A DNA stretch of 64,000 nt from Amycolatopsis acidicola (GCF_007713735.2 NZ_VMNW02000014.1:62001-126000); one strand, 5' to 3'; positions 10,994 through 19,667 are shown, numbered from the stretch's first letter. Notes: generated by a model from the sequence alone, not told the origin. Made by a program: numbers and translations.

Positions 10994-11710
10994 ATGTCGG
11001 ACGCTCATTCCACGATCCTTTCGTCCATCCTCAGTGGACTGGGCGCGACGATCTCGGCGACGCTCGGCGGGATCCTGCTGACCATCGTGCTGTCGTTCGT
11101 GGCGGGGCTGGCGATGCTCTCCCATTCGCGGACGGTGCGGTTCGTCAGCCGGGTCTACGTCGAGGGTTTCCGGGGTACCTCCGAAGTGGTGCAGCTGTTC
11201 TGGCTCTACTTCGTGCTTCCCGCGCTGGTGGGGCTGAAGCTCATCCCGCTGTTCGCCGGGATTCTGGTGCTGGGCCTCAACCACGGGGCGTACGGCGCCG
11301 AGGTGGTGCGCGGCGCGGTGCAGTCCGTGCCGCGCGCGCAGCGGGAGGGCGCGCTCGCGCTCTCGCTTTCCCCGGCGCAGCGGATGTTCCGGGTGCTGCT
11401 GCCGCAGGCGCTGGTCGAGATGTACCCGCCGTTCAACAACCTGTTCATCCAGCTGCTGAAGAGCACGGCGCTGCTGTACTTCATCTCCGCCGGTGAGATC
11501 ACCGAGAAGGGCGAGCTGCTGCGGCCGGTGTTCGGCAGCGACCTGGTGTTCATCTACGGCGTGGAGCTCGTCTGCTACCTGGTGCTCGCGGTGATCATCA
11601 CGGTGGTCATGCGCACGCTCGAACGCCTCGCCGCCCGGCGGCTCGGCCGCGCTCCCGCGCCGCGGCGCAAGTGGCGCACCCGGATGCCACGGACGTCGGA
11701 GGTGTCGTGA
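10994..11710 (+). CDS. ehuC: Ectoine/amino acid ABC transporter permease (EhuC-like)
   Basis: 238-residue inner-membrane permease of the polar amino acid (HisMQ) type with about five membrane helices. The cytoplasmic coupling loop with the EAA motif is visible as GAVQSVPRAQREGALALSLS followed by the PQA turn. The ATG at 10994 lies 10 bp after ehuB; the gene ends in TGATG, sharing a base with the ehuD start, so translation is probably coupled. With EhuD it should form the heterodimeric channel served by EhuA. The basic C-terminal tail (RRLGRAPAPRRKWRTR) is long but without a known role. Confidence 0.88.
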   Translation: MSDAHSTILSSILSGLGATISATLGGILLTIVLSFVAGLAMLSHSRTVRFVSRVYVEGFRGTSEVVQLFWLYFVLPALVGLKLIPLFAGILVLGLNHGAYGAEVVRGAVQSVPRAQREGALALSLSPAQRMFRVLLPQALVEMYPPFNNLFIQLLKSTALLYFISAGEITEKGELLRPVFGSDLVFIYGVELVCYLVLAVIITVVMRTLERLAARRLGRAPAPRRKWRTRMPRTSEVS

Positions 11711-12366
11711 TGGATTGGGACTGGCAGAACGCCGCCGACTCGATTCCCTTGCTGCTGGAGGGTTTGCTCGTCACGGTGGAGCTGACCGTGCTGGGTTCGG
11801 TGGTGGCGTACGTGCTGGGCCTGGTGCTCGCGCTGCTGCGCCGCTCGCGGATCCCGGTGCTCTCGCAGGTGGTGTACCTGTTCATCGAACTGGTGCGCAG
11901 CACCCCGCTGCTGATCCAGGTCTTCGTGATCTTCTACCTGCTCTGGCCCGCGCTCGGGATCCAGCCCTCGGCGTTCCTCACCGGCGTGATCGCGCTCGGC
12001 ATCCATTACGCCACTTACACTTCCGAGGTGTACCGGGCCGGGATCGATGCCGTCCCGAAAGGACAGTGGGAGGCCGCGACGGCCCTGAGCCTGCCGCGCA
12101 CGCGGGTGTGGACCGGGATCATCCTGCCGCAGGCGGTGCCCAGGGTGCTGCCCGCGCTGGGCAACTACATGATCTCCATGTTCAAGGAAACCCCGCTGCT
12201 GCTGGCGATCGGTGTGCTGGACGTGCTCAACCGCGCCAAGGAGCAGGGCGCCGAGACGTTCCGGGTGATCGAGCCGTACACCCTGGCCGGCATCATGTTC
12301 CTGCTGATCAGTTATCCCGCGTCGATTCTCGTGAGAAGGTTGGAACGCCGTGTCGGAACGCTCTGA
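11710..12366 (+). CDS. ehuD: Ectoine/amino acid ABC transporter permease (EhuD-like)
   Basis: 218-residue second permease of the importer. Membrane helices start at LLLEGLLVTVELTVLGSVVAY; the EAA loop reads GIDAVPKGQWEAATALSLPR, then ILPQAVPRVLPALGNY, and the conserved KETPLL follows. The start at 11710 gives a one-base overlap with the ehuC stop; a GTG three bases earlier is possible. The end overlaps the ATPase gene by 17 bp. The set B-C-D-A order agrees with known ehu operons in actinomycetes. Confidence 0.88.
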   Translation: MDWDWQNAADSIPLLLEGLLVTVELTVLGSVVAYVLGLVLALLRRSRIPVLSQVVYLFIELVRSTPLLIQVFVIFYLLWPALGIQPSAFLTGVIALGIHYATYTSEVYRAGIDAVPKGQWEAATALSLPRTRVWTGIILPQAVPRVLPALGNYMISMFKETPLLLAIGVLDVLNRAKEQGAETFRVIEPYTLAGIMFLLISYPASILVRRLERRVGTL

Positions 12367-13120
12367 GATGATCGCCTTCGACGGCGTCGTGAAGAAGTTC
12401 GGCGACCATGTGGTGCTGCGCGAGCTGGATCTGACGGTGGCTCCCGGCGAGTTCGTCACGCTGATCGGGCCGAGCGGTTCGGGCAAGACGACGATCCTGC
12501 GGCTGCTGATGACGCTGGAACGCGTGGACGGCGGCCGCATCTACGTCGACGGGGAATGCCTGACGCATACGGAAAAGGGTGTCGCGGACGAGAAGCACCT
12601 GCGGAAGATGCGCAAGCGGATCGGCATGGTCTTCCAGCAGTTCAACCTGTTCCCCAACATGAACGTGCTGCAGAACGTGACGGAGGCGCCGATCCGCGCG
12701 CTCGGACTGTCCAAAGGGGAGGCCGAGGCGCGCGCGGTGGACCTGCTGGACATGGTGGGGTTGAGCGACAAGACGAAGGCGCACCCCAGCCAGCTCTCCG
12801 GCGGGCAGCAGCAGCGGGTGGCGATCGCGCGGGCGCTGGCGATGCGGCCGGAGGTGCTGCTGCTGGACGAGGTGACCTCCGCGCTCGACCCGGAGCTGGT
12901 GGCCGGGGTGCTCCGGGTGCTGAAGGAGATCGCCTCCACCACGGACATCACTTTCCTGTGCGTGACGCACGAAATGCAGTTCGCGCGTGACGTCTCGGAC
13001 CGGGTGATGATGTTCGACCAGGGGCAGATCGTCGAGCAGGCGCCGCCGGAAAAGCTGTTCACCGACCCGGACCACGAGCGCACCCGGTCGTTCCTGCACG
13101 CCGTGCTGGACAGGGCGTAG
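12350..13120 (+). CDS. ehuA: Ectoine/amino acid ABC transporter ATP-binding protein (EhuA-like)
   Basis: 256-residue cytoplasmic ATPase powering the importer. Walker A GPSGSGKT at residues 40-47, ABC signature LSGGQ at 149-153 and Walker B VLLLDE at 169-174 are intact, with the Q-loop in VFQQFNLFP and the H-loop His in CVTHEMQ. The GTG start at 12350 lies inside the end of ehuD, behind a GAAGG box; an ATG at 12368 would shorten it by six residues. It closes the ehuBCDA operon. No dedicated ectoine degradation genes are next to it, so uptake may serve osmoprotection. Confidence 0.9.
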   Translation: MSERSEMIAFDGVVKKFGDHVVLRELDLTVAPGEFVTLIGPSGSGKTTILRLLMTLERVDGGRIYVDGECLTHTEKGVADEKHLRKMRKRIGMVFQQFNLFPNMNVLQNVTEAPIRALGLSKGEAEARAVDLLDMVGLSDKTKAHPSQLSGGQQQRVAIARALAMRPEVLLLDEVTSALDPELVAGVLRVLKEIASTTDITFLCVTHEMQFARDVSDRVMMFDQGQIVEQAPPEKLFTDPDHERTRSFLHAVLDRA

Positions 13121-13216
13121 GCCGTACCGGCTCCGTACCGGCGGTGCCGAACAGGAAGTCCGTGCCGCCGCGCGTATCGGCCTGAGGAGAGCGGGTTCGC
13201 GTAACGTCACCGCGCT

Positions 13217-14119
13217 GTGGACATGGCTGTGGACAAGAATGTCGTCACCTTCCAGGTGAACGGCAGCGACGACGATCTGCTTCGCGCCGAAACGCTTCCC
13301 GGTGCCGACGACGCCGTCCGGCAGGCGTGGCGGCTGGCTCAGGAAGGGCGGGAGATCCAGGCCTCCGACATCACCAGGGTGCACAGCACCTGGCAGCCCT
13401 CGCGGATGGACCGGGTCTTCCTGGCCGGGATGTTCCCGCACGCCGAGCACACCCATCAGTTCACGCGGCCCGAGGGTACTGCCCGGGACGAAGCCTTCGA
13501 TTCCGCGCGCGACGTGTTGCAGCGCAGCGCGGACACAGCCGTCGAGGCCGAGCAAGACGGGGAATGGCTGCCGATTCTCCACACCTACGACGGCCCGTTG
13601 AAGCTCTACGCCTCCCTGCCGCTGGTGTCGGGCCGGCTGTACCTGGGGTTCGCCAAGACGACCGTCGGTGCCGGCGGCCGGGTCGGCATGTCCCACTTGC
13701 TGCGCGCCAGGTTCGAGCAGATGAGCGAGGACGAACTCCTGGAGCTGGTCGGCGAAGCCTGCGACAACCTCAAGCGCGGGCTCGTCTTCAAGGTGCATCC
13801 CGATGAGAAGAAGGGAAACCTCGTCGCGCTGGAGCGCGGCGACGGCAACCTGTGCGCCGGGTCCGCGATCATGCTGGACGACTTCTACGAGAACACCGCC
13901 GCGCGCGTCGGCTCGGAAAAGGTGATCGTGGGGCTGATCAGCCCGGACCACATTTACGTGGCCGGTGCCGATTCCGGCTGGGTGGGCGAAATCGAGGACT
14001 GGGTGCGCACTTCGCCCGACACCAGCGGCGACCTGGTTCCCACCGTGCTGCTCATCGAGGGGCCGCAGAGCATGAAAATCCTCGCCGAGCGGCCTACCGG
14101 GCGTGCGCCCCATCACTAG
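13217..14119 (+). CDS. Conserved hypothetical protein
   Basis: 300-residue soluble protein, not recognised. It has no membrane segment or signal peptide. Visible features are an acidic N-terminal part (NGSDDDLLRAETLPGADD), a central stretch HTYDGPLKLYASLPLV, KRGLVFKVHPDEKKGN, and a C-terminal IVGLISPDHIYVAGADSGW that looks like beta strands. Codon third positions are strongly G/C, so it is a real gene. Starts at GTG 13217 or ATG 13223 are both possible and neither has a clear ribosome site. It is separated from ehuA by 96 bp with no obvious terminator. Its stop codon lies inside the terminal repeat of the palindromic element that follows. Confidence 0.7.
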   Translation: MDMAVDKNVVTFQVNGSDDDLLRAETLPGADDAVRQAWRLAQEGREIQASDITRVHSTWQPSRMDRVFLAGMFPHAEHTHQFTRPEGTARDEAFDSARDVLQRSADTAVEAEQDGEWLPILHTYDGPLKLYASLPLVSGRLYLGFAKTTVGAGGRVGMSHLLRARFEQMSEDELLELVGEACDNLKRGLVFKVHPDEKKGNLVALERGDGNLCAGSAIMLDDFYENTAARVGSEKVIVGLISPDHIYVAGADSGWVGEIEDWVRTSPDTSGDLVPTVLLIEGPQSMKILAERPTGRAPHH

Positions 14120-14347
14120 TGTCTCGTGATCTTGTGGTCTTGACGCGCGGGTGTGTTTGCCCGCCAGGGCGCCGAGTTGGCCCCTGGCGTCGCCGAGTTG
14201 GCTCGGGGCGTGGCCGAGTTGGCCGACCGCTGCCGCCGTGGGCAAACTCAGCGACCGGACCGGCAAAATCAGTGACGCAGCGGGCAAACTCACCGACCGC
14301 AGGGGCAAACACGGCAACGTAAACCGGACAGGGTCACGAAACACTAG
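14116..14347. repeat. 232-bp palindromic element built of 21-bp units
   Basis: Terminal inverted repeats CTAGTGTCTCGTGA (14116-14129) and TCACGAAACACTAG (14334-14347) match at 13 of 14 positions. Inside, units start at 14150, 14171, 14192 and 14213 with a 21-bp period and the core GCCGAGTTGGCC (first unit TGTTTGCCC). After a short centre they continue in the opposite orientation at 14240, 14261, 14282 and 14303 with the core GGGCAAACTC. The whole sequence can fold into one long imperfect hairpin. It begins at the stop codon of the preceding gene. A sister array lies at 51551-51766. No transposase is present. The following 14348-14461 holds only a GAATTCGGAATTCGG direct repeat. Confidence 0.8.
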
Positions 14348-14461
14348 CGAGCTGTTGGCGGAAACCGACGAATTCGGAATTCGGTTGCGGAATTTCCGAC
14401 CTGGAATGCGCTGTTCCTGATCCACTGTTCGTCGCTTAGGCTGTCCCCCCGGATTGGGAGG

Positions 14462-14917
14462 ATGATGAGCCACACCGATCTCGACGATGCCGACACCGTG
14501 GAACCGGGATCGGTGAGCCCCGTTTTCGACGACCCTTCGGGACGGCGCCGGAAACTGTTCCGGCGGTTCGCCATCGGCGTCTGCGCAGTGGTCGGTGTGT
14601 ACGTCGTCGCGCTCGTGGCCGCTTTGTTCGGCGCGCCCATTCCGTCGTCGGCGCTGTTGCCGTTGCCCGCCGTCCGCGCGCCGGAAGCACCACCAAAGGC
14701 CTCGTCGACGGCTGCCGCCCCGACGACCAGGAGTGCGTCCACTTCAGCCGTGACAACGGAAAGGGCAACGCCCGCGCCACACGATGAATCCAGTGTCGTC
14801 GTGACCCCGGCACCGGCCGCGGCGAGTGCCCCCGCCGGCACCGCGAGTTCCGAGAGCCGCAACACGCACGCGCCGGCGGTGCCACCGGGCAAGGCGTCCA
14901 CGGGGCGTCATCCCTGA
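14462..14917 (+). CDS. Small membrane-anchored protein, MatA-like position
   Basis: 151-residue protein with a charged cytoplasmic N-terminus (SGRRRKLFRR), one membrane helix (about residues 38-58, AIGVCAVVGVYVVALVAAL) and an extracellular tail of low complexity rich in Ala, Pro, Ser and Thr. The stop overlaps the next start (TGATG), indicating coupled translation with the deacetylase/glycosyltransferase. In Streptomyces the matAB operon has a small membrane protein ahead of the bifunctional enzyme, so this gene occupies the matA place; sequence similarity to MatA itself cannot be judged here. A GGGAGG box lies directly before the ATG. Confidence 0.65.
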   Translation: MMSHTDLDDADTVEPGSVSPVFDDPSGRRRKLFRRFAIGVCAVVGVYVVALVAALFGAPIPSSALLPLPAVRAPEAPPKASSTAAAPTTRSASTSAVTTERATPAPHDESSVVVTPAPAAASAPAGTASSESRNTHAPAVPPGKASTGRHP

Positions 14918-17094
14918 TGAAGCACCGCAAAGTCGCCCCGCCCAAGGCGCATTGGCTGCTGTTGTGTTCGATCCTCGCTTTCGCGGCGTTCCTGCTCGCA
15001 CTGAACGCCGTTTTCCTCGGGGAATTCAACGGGGACGAGACGGCCGCGCCGGGAACCGCCACGGATGTGCCCACCACGGTGCGCGCCGGCGGTTCGCTGG
15101 TCGACGCGCACGGCGCTGAGCCCGTCTCGTCGCGGCCCGGGGAAAGGACGATCGCGCTCACCTTCGACGACGGCCCCGACCCGGAATGGACGCCCGCGGT
15201 GCTGGCCGTGCTCGCGCGGTATCAGGTGCACGCCACGTTCTTCGAGACCGGGGCGCGGGCCGCGCAACACCCCGAGCTTGTGCGGCAGGTGCTCGCGGCA
15301 GGGCACGAGATCGGCAACCACACCGCGAGTCACACCGACCTGCGGGACGCGAGCGCGTTGCGGCAGAACCTCGAGCTGCAGGCCACCGACCTCGCGCTCG
15401 CCGACGCGGCCGGGGTGGTCCCGTCACTGGTCCGGCCGCCCTACGCGGCGACACCGTCGAGCGTCGACGACGCCGAGTGGCAGGCGATCCGGCGCATCGG
15501 CGCCGAGGGCAAGATCGTCGTGCTGTCCGATCTCGACTCCGGGGACTGGCGGCAGCCGGGTGCGGACCGGATCGTCGCGAACGCGACGCCCAGGGACAAC
15601 CGGGGCGCGGTGGTGCTTTTCCACGATGCGGGCGGGGATCGTTCGCAGACCGTCGCCGCGCTGGAACGGCTGATTCCCCAGCTTCGGGCCGAGGGCTGGA
15701 CGTTCGACACGGTGAGCCGGTCGGCTGGGATGACCTCCGCGGACACCCCGGCGGATCTGCGGGCGAAGCTCGCCGGCCTGCTCTTCGTGTTCGCCGTCCA
15801 CCTGGGCGGTTTCGCCGAGGACCTGCTGACCGTGCTGATGATCGCGGCCGGCGTGCTGGCGTTCGCGCGGGCGTTCCTGGTGCTCGTCGCGAGTTTGGTG
15901 CACCTGCGCCGGGCGCCGCGCGAGCGCGGGCCGGGACGTGCTCCGGTGACCGTGATCGTGCCCGCGTACAACGAGGAGGCCGGGATCGAGGCGACCATCC
16001 GGTCGGTGCTGGCGTCGACGCACCAGGTCGAGGTGATCGTCGTCGACGACGGTTCGACGGATGGCACGGCCGGCGTCGTGTCCGGGCTCGGGTCCGCGCA
16101 GGTCCGCCTGATCCGGCAACGCAACGCGGGCAAGGCGGCCGCGCTGAACACCGGGCTCGCCGCGGCCCGCACCGAGCTGGTCGTGCTCGTCGACGGGGAC
16201 ACGGTGCTGGACGAACGGGCGGTGCGCACGCTGATCAGGCCCTTCGTGGACGAGCGCGTGGGTGCGGTGTCCGGCAACGCCAAGGTCGCCAACCGCGGTG
16301 GATTGCTGGGCCTGTGGCAGCACATCGAGTACGTGATCGGCTTCAACCTGGACCGCCGCATGTACGACGTGTTCGAGTGCATGCCGACGGTGCCCGGCGC
16401 GGTCGGCGCGTTCCGCCGGTCGGCGGTGCTGCGGTGCGGTGGTGTCCCGGTGGACACCCTCGCCGAGGACACCGACCTGACGATGGCGCTGCAACGCGAC
16501 GGGTGGCGTGTGCTGTACCAGCCGCGGGCGATCGCGTGGACCGAGGCGCCTGCCACGCTCGGGCAGTTGTGGCACCAGCGGTACCGCTGGTGCTACGGGA
16601 CCTTGCAGGCGGCGTGGAAGCACCGCCGGTCGGTGCTGGAACCGGGGCAGGGCGGGCGACTCGGCCGCCGAGGGCTCCCATACCTGTTGTTGTTCCAGGT
16701 GTTCCTGCCGGTGCTGGCGCCGTTCGTGGACCTGGCGGTGCTGTTCGGGTTGCTCACCGGGCAGTCCGCGATGCTGCTCGGCTACTGGGTGGTTTTCCAG
16801 CTGCTGCAGCTCATTCCGGGGTTCGTCGCGTTCCGGCTGGACCGGGAGCCGGTGCTGCCGCTGCTGGCGTTGCCGCTGCAGCAGTTCGTCTACCGGCAGC
16901 TGATGTACCTCGTCGTGCTGCAATCCGTCGTCACGGCGGTGGCAGGCGTACGGCTGCCGTGGCAGAAACTTCATCGCCGGGGGATCGGTGAACTACGCGC
17001 GCCAACGGGTTCCGAGGCGGTCACGGAGCCGATCGAGCTGCCGCATCCGGCCGATGTGCGGCCGATCGTCCGTGGCGGCTCACGGCGTCGCTAG
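14917..17094 (+). CDS. Bifunctional polysaccharide deacetylase / family 2 glycosyltransferase (MatB-like)
   Basis: 725-residue membrane enzyme. After one N-terminal membrane helix comes a NodB (CE4) deacetylase domain: TFDDGPD with D84-D85, HEIGNHTASH with metal ligands H135 and H139, RPPYA, and the HDAGGDRSQT motif. A membrane helix near 300-325 is followed by a processive GT2 domain: VTVIVPAYNEE (from about 345), DGDT, EDTDLTMALQRDGW and Q554-R-Y-R-W558. C-terminal membrane helices complete a synthase pore. The same domain order is known for MatB of Streptomyces, which makes a poly-N-acetylglucosamine-like surface polymer that makes mycelium aggregate. Product is inferred from architecture. 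Confidence 0.87.
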   Translation: MKHRKVAPPKAHWLLLCSILAFAAFLLALNAVFLGEFNGDETAAPGTATDVPTTVRAGGSLVDAHGAEPVSSRPGERTIALTFDDGPDPEWTPAVLAVLARYQVHATFFETGARAAQHPELVRQVLAAGHEIGNHTASHTDLRDASALRQNLELQATDLALADAAGVVPSLVRPPYAATPSSVDDAEWQAIRRIGAEGKIVVLSDLDSGDWRQPGADRIVANATPRDNRGAVVLFHDAGGDRSQTVAALERLIPQLRAEGWTFDTVSRSAGMTSADTPADLRAKLAGLLFVFAVHLGGFAEDLLTVLMIAAGVLAFARAFLVLVASLVHLRRAPRERGPGRAPVTVIVPAYNEEAGIEATIRSVLASTHQVEVIVVDDGSTDGTAGVVSGLGSAQVRLIRQRNAGKAAALNTGLAAARTELVVLVDGDTVLDERAVRTLIRPFVDERVGAVSGNAKVANRGGLLGLWQHIEYVIGFNLDRRMYDVFECMPTVPGAVGAFRRSAVLRCGGVPVDTLAEDTDLTMALQRDGWRVLYQPRAIAWTEAPATLGQLWHQRYRWCYGTLQAAWKHRRSVLEPGQGGRLGRRGLPYLLLFQVFLPVLAPFVDLAVLFGLLTGQSAMLLGYWVVFQLLQLIPGFVAFRLDREPVLPLLALPLQQFVYRQLMYLVVLQSVVTAVAGVRLPWQKLHRRGIGELRAPTGSEAVTEPIELPHPADVRPIVRGGSRRR

Positions 17095-17882
17095 CGCGCC
17101 ACGGCTTCGACGCTGAAACGGACCAAGCGGCCGTGCTCCGTCCATTCGAGCGCGGCCTTTCCTGACACGTGCAGGGCGTCGCCGGTCTCGAAATCGAGGA
17201 ACAGCAAGGCGGTCGTCGGGTCGACGGCGATGTTGCCGAGGCTGTTGAACATGTTGTTGCCGGGATAGTCGCCCCACCACAGCGTGTGCTCGTCCTCGAC
17301 GTACACGAACCCGGCCGGGCCGCCGCGGTGGGACGCGTCGTTCCCCTGTTCGGGGTGGGTGGTGCCGAGGATGAAGGTGTCCGCCCGGCGGATCAGCGCG
17401 ACGTCTTGTTCGCCGAGCGCGGTTCCGCGGGAGGTTTCCTTGGCAGGCAATGGTTGTGGAGTGTGCTCGTGGATGTACTGCGGGCAGTTTCCGTAGGCCT
17501 GCTCGGCTTCGACGGTCAGGTCGGCGCCGACGGCGGTGAGCGTCCCGTTGACGCGGACCCGACGTCGCTTGGCGAACTCGATCACGAGCAGCCCCACGGG
17601 TTGGCCGGGAGCGATCTCCTCCAACGGCGCTGGGGGTGACGCGTGAATCCGCAGCGTCCGCTCGCCGACCGGTTCGAGAAATCCGGGCGGGCCACTCAGC
17701 GAGGTGACCCACAGCCGTCCCTCGCGATCGCGTGCGGTGATCGCCGCGAAGGTGCGCCCGCCGAGGAAACGCCCGATGCCGCCGCTCAGGTCGGCCGGCG
17801 CGAGCATGCGCGAAAGGCGCCCGGCCTCGGTCCGGACCCTTGCGCGCTGCTGTACGGCCAGCTCGCCTTCGTGGAACCCCAT
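17091..17882 (-). CDS. Pyridoxamine 5'-phosphate oxidase-family flavoprotein
   Basis: 263-residue protein with the split-barrel FMN-binding fold of the PPOX family: RTFAAITARDREGRLWVTSLSG, then RRVRVNGTLTAV and an internal repeat (ADTFILGTTHPE, GPAGFVYVEDEHTLWWGDYPGNN). The YGNCPQYIHEH segment is typical of a subfamily annotated as pyridoxamine 5'-phosphate oxidase-related or general stress proteins. Substrate is unknown. The stop codon overlaps that of the convergent matB-like gene through the tetranucleotide CTAG. It is divergent, by 71 bp, from a CGNR regulator that may control it. Confidence 0.85.
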   Translation of the reverse strand: MGFHEGELAVQQRARVRTEAGRLSRMLAPADLSGGIGRFLGGRTFAAITARDREGRLWVTSLSGPPGFLEPVGERTLRIHASPPAPLEEIAPGQPVGLLVIEFAKRRRVRVNGTLTAVGADLTVEAEQAYGNCPQYIHEHTPQPLPAKETSRGTALGEQDVALIRRADTFILGTTHPEQGNDASHRGGPAGFVYVEDEHTLWWGDYPGNNMFNSLGNIAVDPTTALLFLDFETGDALHVSGKAALEWTEHGRLVRFSVEAVAR

Positions 17883-17953
17883 GCTTGAACTGTGCCTCGC
17901 CCTGTCCGCCGAGTCAAATGGTTGAAGGTAGCTCTATCCATTAGGTTGGTCGG

Positions 17954-18484
17954 ATGGAACCGTTGCCGGTCGAGCTGATGAACACGGTGCGGGCGGGGCA
18001 CGATGCGCTCGCGACGCGCGAGGAAGCCCTTGCCTGGCTGCGCGGAGTCGACGCCTGGCCGGAGGTCGTACGCGAGTGGTTGCCGACGCCGCGTGGCCTG
18101 CGGCTCGACGAGTTGCGTGAGTTGCGAGATGCCCTGCGCGTGCTGGCCGCGGACGTGACCGGCCGGGCGTCGGAGGGTGATCCGGACGCGGCGGCCGACG
18201 TGGTGAACCGGTGCTGTGCGCTGGCCCCGCAGTGGTCGTCGCTCCGCTGGCCCGCGGCCCGTGAACCGCGCTCCGCCGGGCGCCCGGGCGAACTGCTGTT
18301 GTCCTTGCTGGCGGAGGGCGCTGTGGAGTTGTTCACCGGAGAGCAGCGCTCCGCGCTCCGGGCCTGTCTCGCGCCGAACTGCGTGCGGTATTTCGTCAAA
18401 CAGCACCCACGCCGCGAGTGGTGCTGCGCCGGCTGCGGCAACCGTGCCCGTGTCGCACGTCACTACGAGCGTCATCACCACTAG
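17954..18484 (+). CDS. CGNR zinc-finger / ABATE-domain putative regulator
   Basis: 176-residue protein with an N-terminal ABATE (DUF1470) helical domain, starting PLPVELMNTVRAG, and a C-terminal CGNR zinc finger. The cysteines lie in APNCVRYF and WCCAGCGNRARVARHYERH, giving the CX(n)CGNR pattern. Family members are thought to be stress-linked transcription regulators. It is divergent from the PPOX-family gene and likely acts on that 71-bp shared region. The ATG at 17954 is the first in frame. Confidence 0.88.
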   Translation: MEPLPVELMNTVRAGHDALATREEALAWLRGVDAWPEVVREWLPTPRGLRLDELRELRDALRVLAADVTGRASEGDPDAAADVVNRCCALAPQWSSLRWPAAREPRSAGRPGELLLSLLAEGAVELFTGEQRSALRACLAPNCVRYFVKQHPRREWCCAGCGNRARVARHYERHHH

Positions 18485-18492
18485 CCACGGAT

Positions 18493-18523
18493 GTCTCGCG
18501 GGAAATATTCTTCCGCGCGAGAC
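18493..18523. promoter_or_regulatory. Inverted repeat before the monooxygenase gene
   Basis: GTCTCGCG-GGAA (18493-18504) pairs with TTCC-G-CGCGAGAC (18511-18523) across a 6-nt AT-rich loop, giving a 12-bp stem with one bulged base. It lies 8 bp after the CGNR stop and 39 bp before the LLM start. There is no T-run, so it may be either a weak terminator or an operator for the downstream pair. Confidence 0.4.
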
Positions 18524-18561
18524 GTTAAGCCGGGTAGTACCGCAACCGACCAGGAGGGGCC

Positions 18562-19656
18562 ATGCAGTTCGGAATCTTCACCGTCAGCGACGTCACCACG
18601 GATCCGACCACCGGGCGGACCCCGGACGACACCGAACGCGTGCGCTCGATGCTCAAGATCGCCCAGCACGCGGACGAAGCCGGGCTCGACGTGTTCGCCA
18701 CCGGTGAGCACCACAACCCGCCGTTCGTGGCCTCCTCGCCGACGACGATGCTCGGCTACCTGGCAGGCACGACGAAGAACATCGTGCTGTCCACGTCCAC
18801 CACGCTGATCACCACCAACGACCCGGTGAAGATCGCCGAGGACTACGCGATGCTGCAGGTGATCTCGAACGGCCGGATGGACCTGATGATGGGACGCGGC
18901 AACACCGGCCCCGTCTACCCGTGGTTCGGGCAGGACATCCGCCAGGGGATCCCGCTCGCGATCGAGAACTACGCCCTGCTGCGCCGCCTCTGGGAAGAGG
19001 ACGTGGTCGACTGGGAGGGCAAGTTCCGCACGCCGCTGCACGGCTTCACCTCGACGCCGCGTCCGCTCGACGGGGTGCCGCCGTTCGTGTGGCACGGCTC
19101 GATCCGCAGCCCGGAGATCGCCGAGCAGGCCGCCTACTACGGCGACGGGTTCTTCCACAACAACATCTTCTGGCCGATGTCGCACACGAAGCAGATGGTC
19201 GACTTCTACCGGCAGCGGTTCGAGCACTACGGACACGGCAAGGCCGACCAGGCCCTCGTCGGGCTCGGCGGGCAGGCGTTCATGCGCAAGAACTCGCAGG
19301 ACGCCTGGGACGAGTTCCGGCCGTACTTCGACAACGCACCGGTATACGGCCACGGCCCGTCGATGGAGGACTTCACCGCCAGCACGCCGCTGACGGTGGG
19401 CAGCCCGCAGCAGGTGATCGAGCGCTACGCGGCGATGCGCGAGGACGTCGGGGACTACCAGCGTCAGCTGTTCCTGATCGACCACGCCGGCCTGCCGCTG
19501 AAGACCGTGCTGGAGCAGATCGACCTGCTGGCCGAAGAGGTGGTTCCGGTGCTGCGCAAGGAAATGGAGTCGCACCGGCCCGAGCACGTGCCGTCGAACC
19601 CGCCTTCGCACGCCGAGCGCGTCGCCGCCAAGCAGAGCGAAGCCGTCGCTTCCTGA
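18562..19656 (+). CDS. LLM-class FMN-dependent monooxygenase (CE1758-type)
   Basis: 364-residue luciferase-like flavin monooxygenase with a TIM-barrel fold. Family segments are ATGEHHNPPFVASSPTTMLGYLAG, LSTSTTLITTNDPVKIAEDYAMLQVISNGRMDLMMGRG and FVWHGSIRSPEIAEQAAYYGDGFF. It directly precedes a small NADPH-dependent FMN reductase, the arrangement known for the paired CE1758/CE1759 families of actinobacteria, in which the reductase supplies FMNH2. Substrate unknown. A GGAGGGG box precedes the ATG. Confidence 0.88.
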   Translation: MQFGIFTVSDVTTDPTTGRTPDDTERVRSMLKIAQHADEAGLDVFATGEHHNPPFVASSPTTMLGYLAGTTKNIVLSTSTTLITTNDPVKIAEDYAMLQVISNGRMDLMMGRGNTGPVYPWFGQDIRQGIPLAIENYALLRRLWEEDVVDWEGKFRTPLHGFTSTPRPLDGVPPFVWHGSIRSPEIAEQAAYYGDGFFHNNIFWPMSHTKQMVDFYRQRFEHYGHGKADQALVGLGGQAFMRKNSQDAWDEFRPYFDNAPVYGHGPSMEDFTASTPLTVGSPQQVIERYAAMREDVGDYQRQLFLIDHAGLPLKTVLEQIDLLAEEVVPVLRKEMESHRPEHVPSNPPSHAERVAAKQSEAVAS

Positions 19657-19667
19657 CTGGAGAAATC

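Noticed and set aside
13121-13216. Terminator after ehuA
   Set aside because: CCGTACCGG is repeated directly rather than inverted, so no clear stem forms.
14116-14347. CRISPR array
   Set aside because: Units are 21 bp with no unique spacers, reverse orientation in the middle, and no cas genes are nearby.
15186-16991. 601-residue plus-strand frame overlapping the deacetylase/glycosyltransferase
   Set aside because: Arg/Gly-rich alternative frame of a GC-rich gene, without motifs; the main frame carries all catalytic residues.
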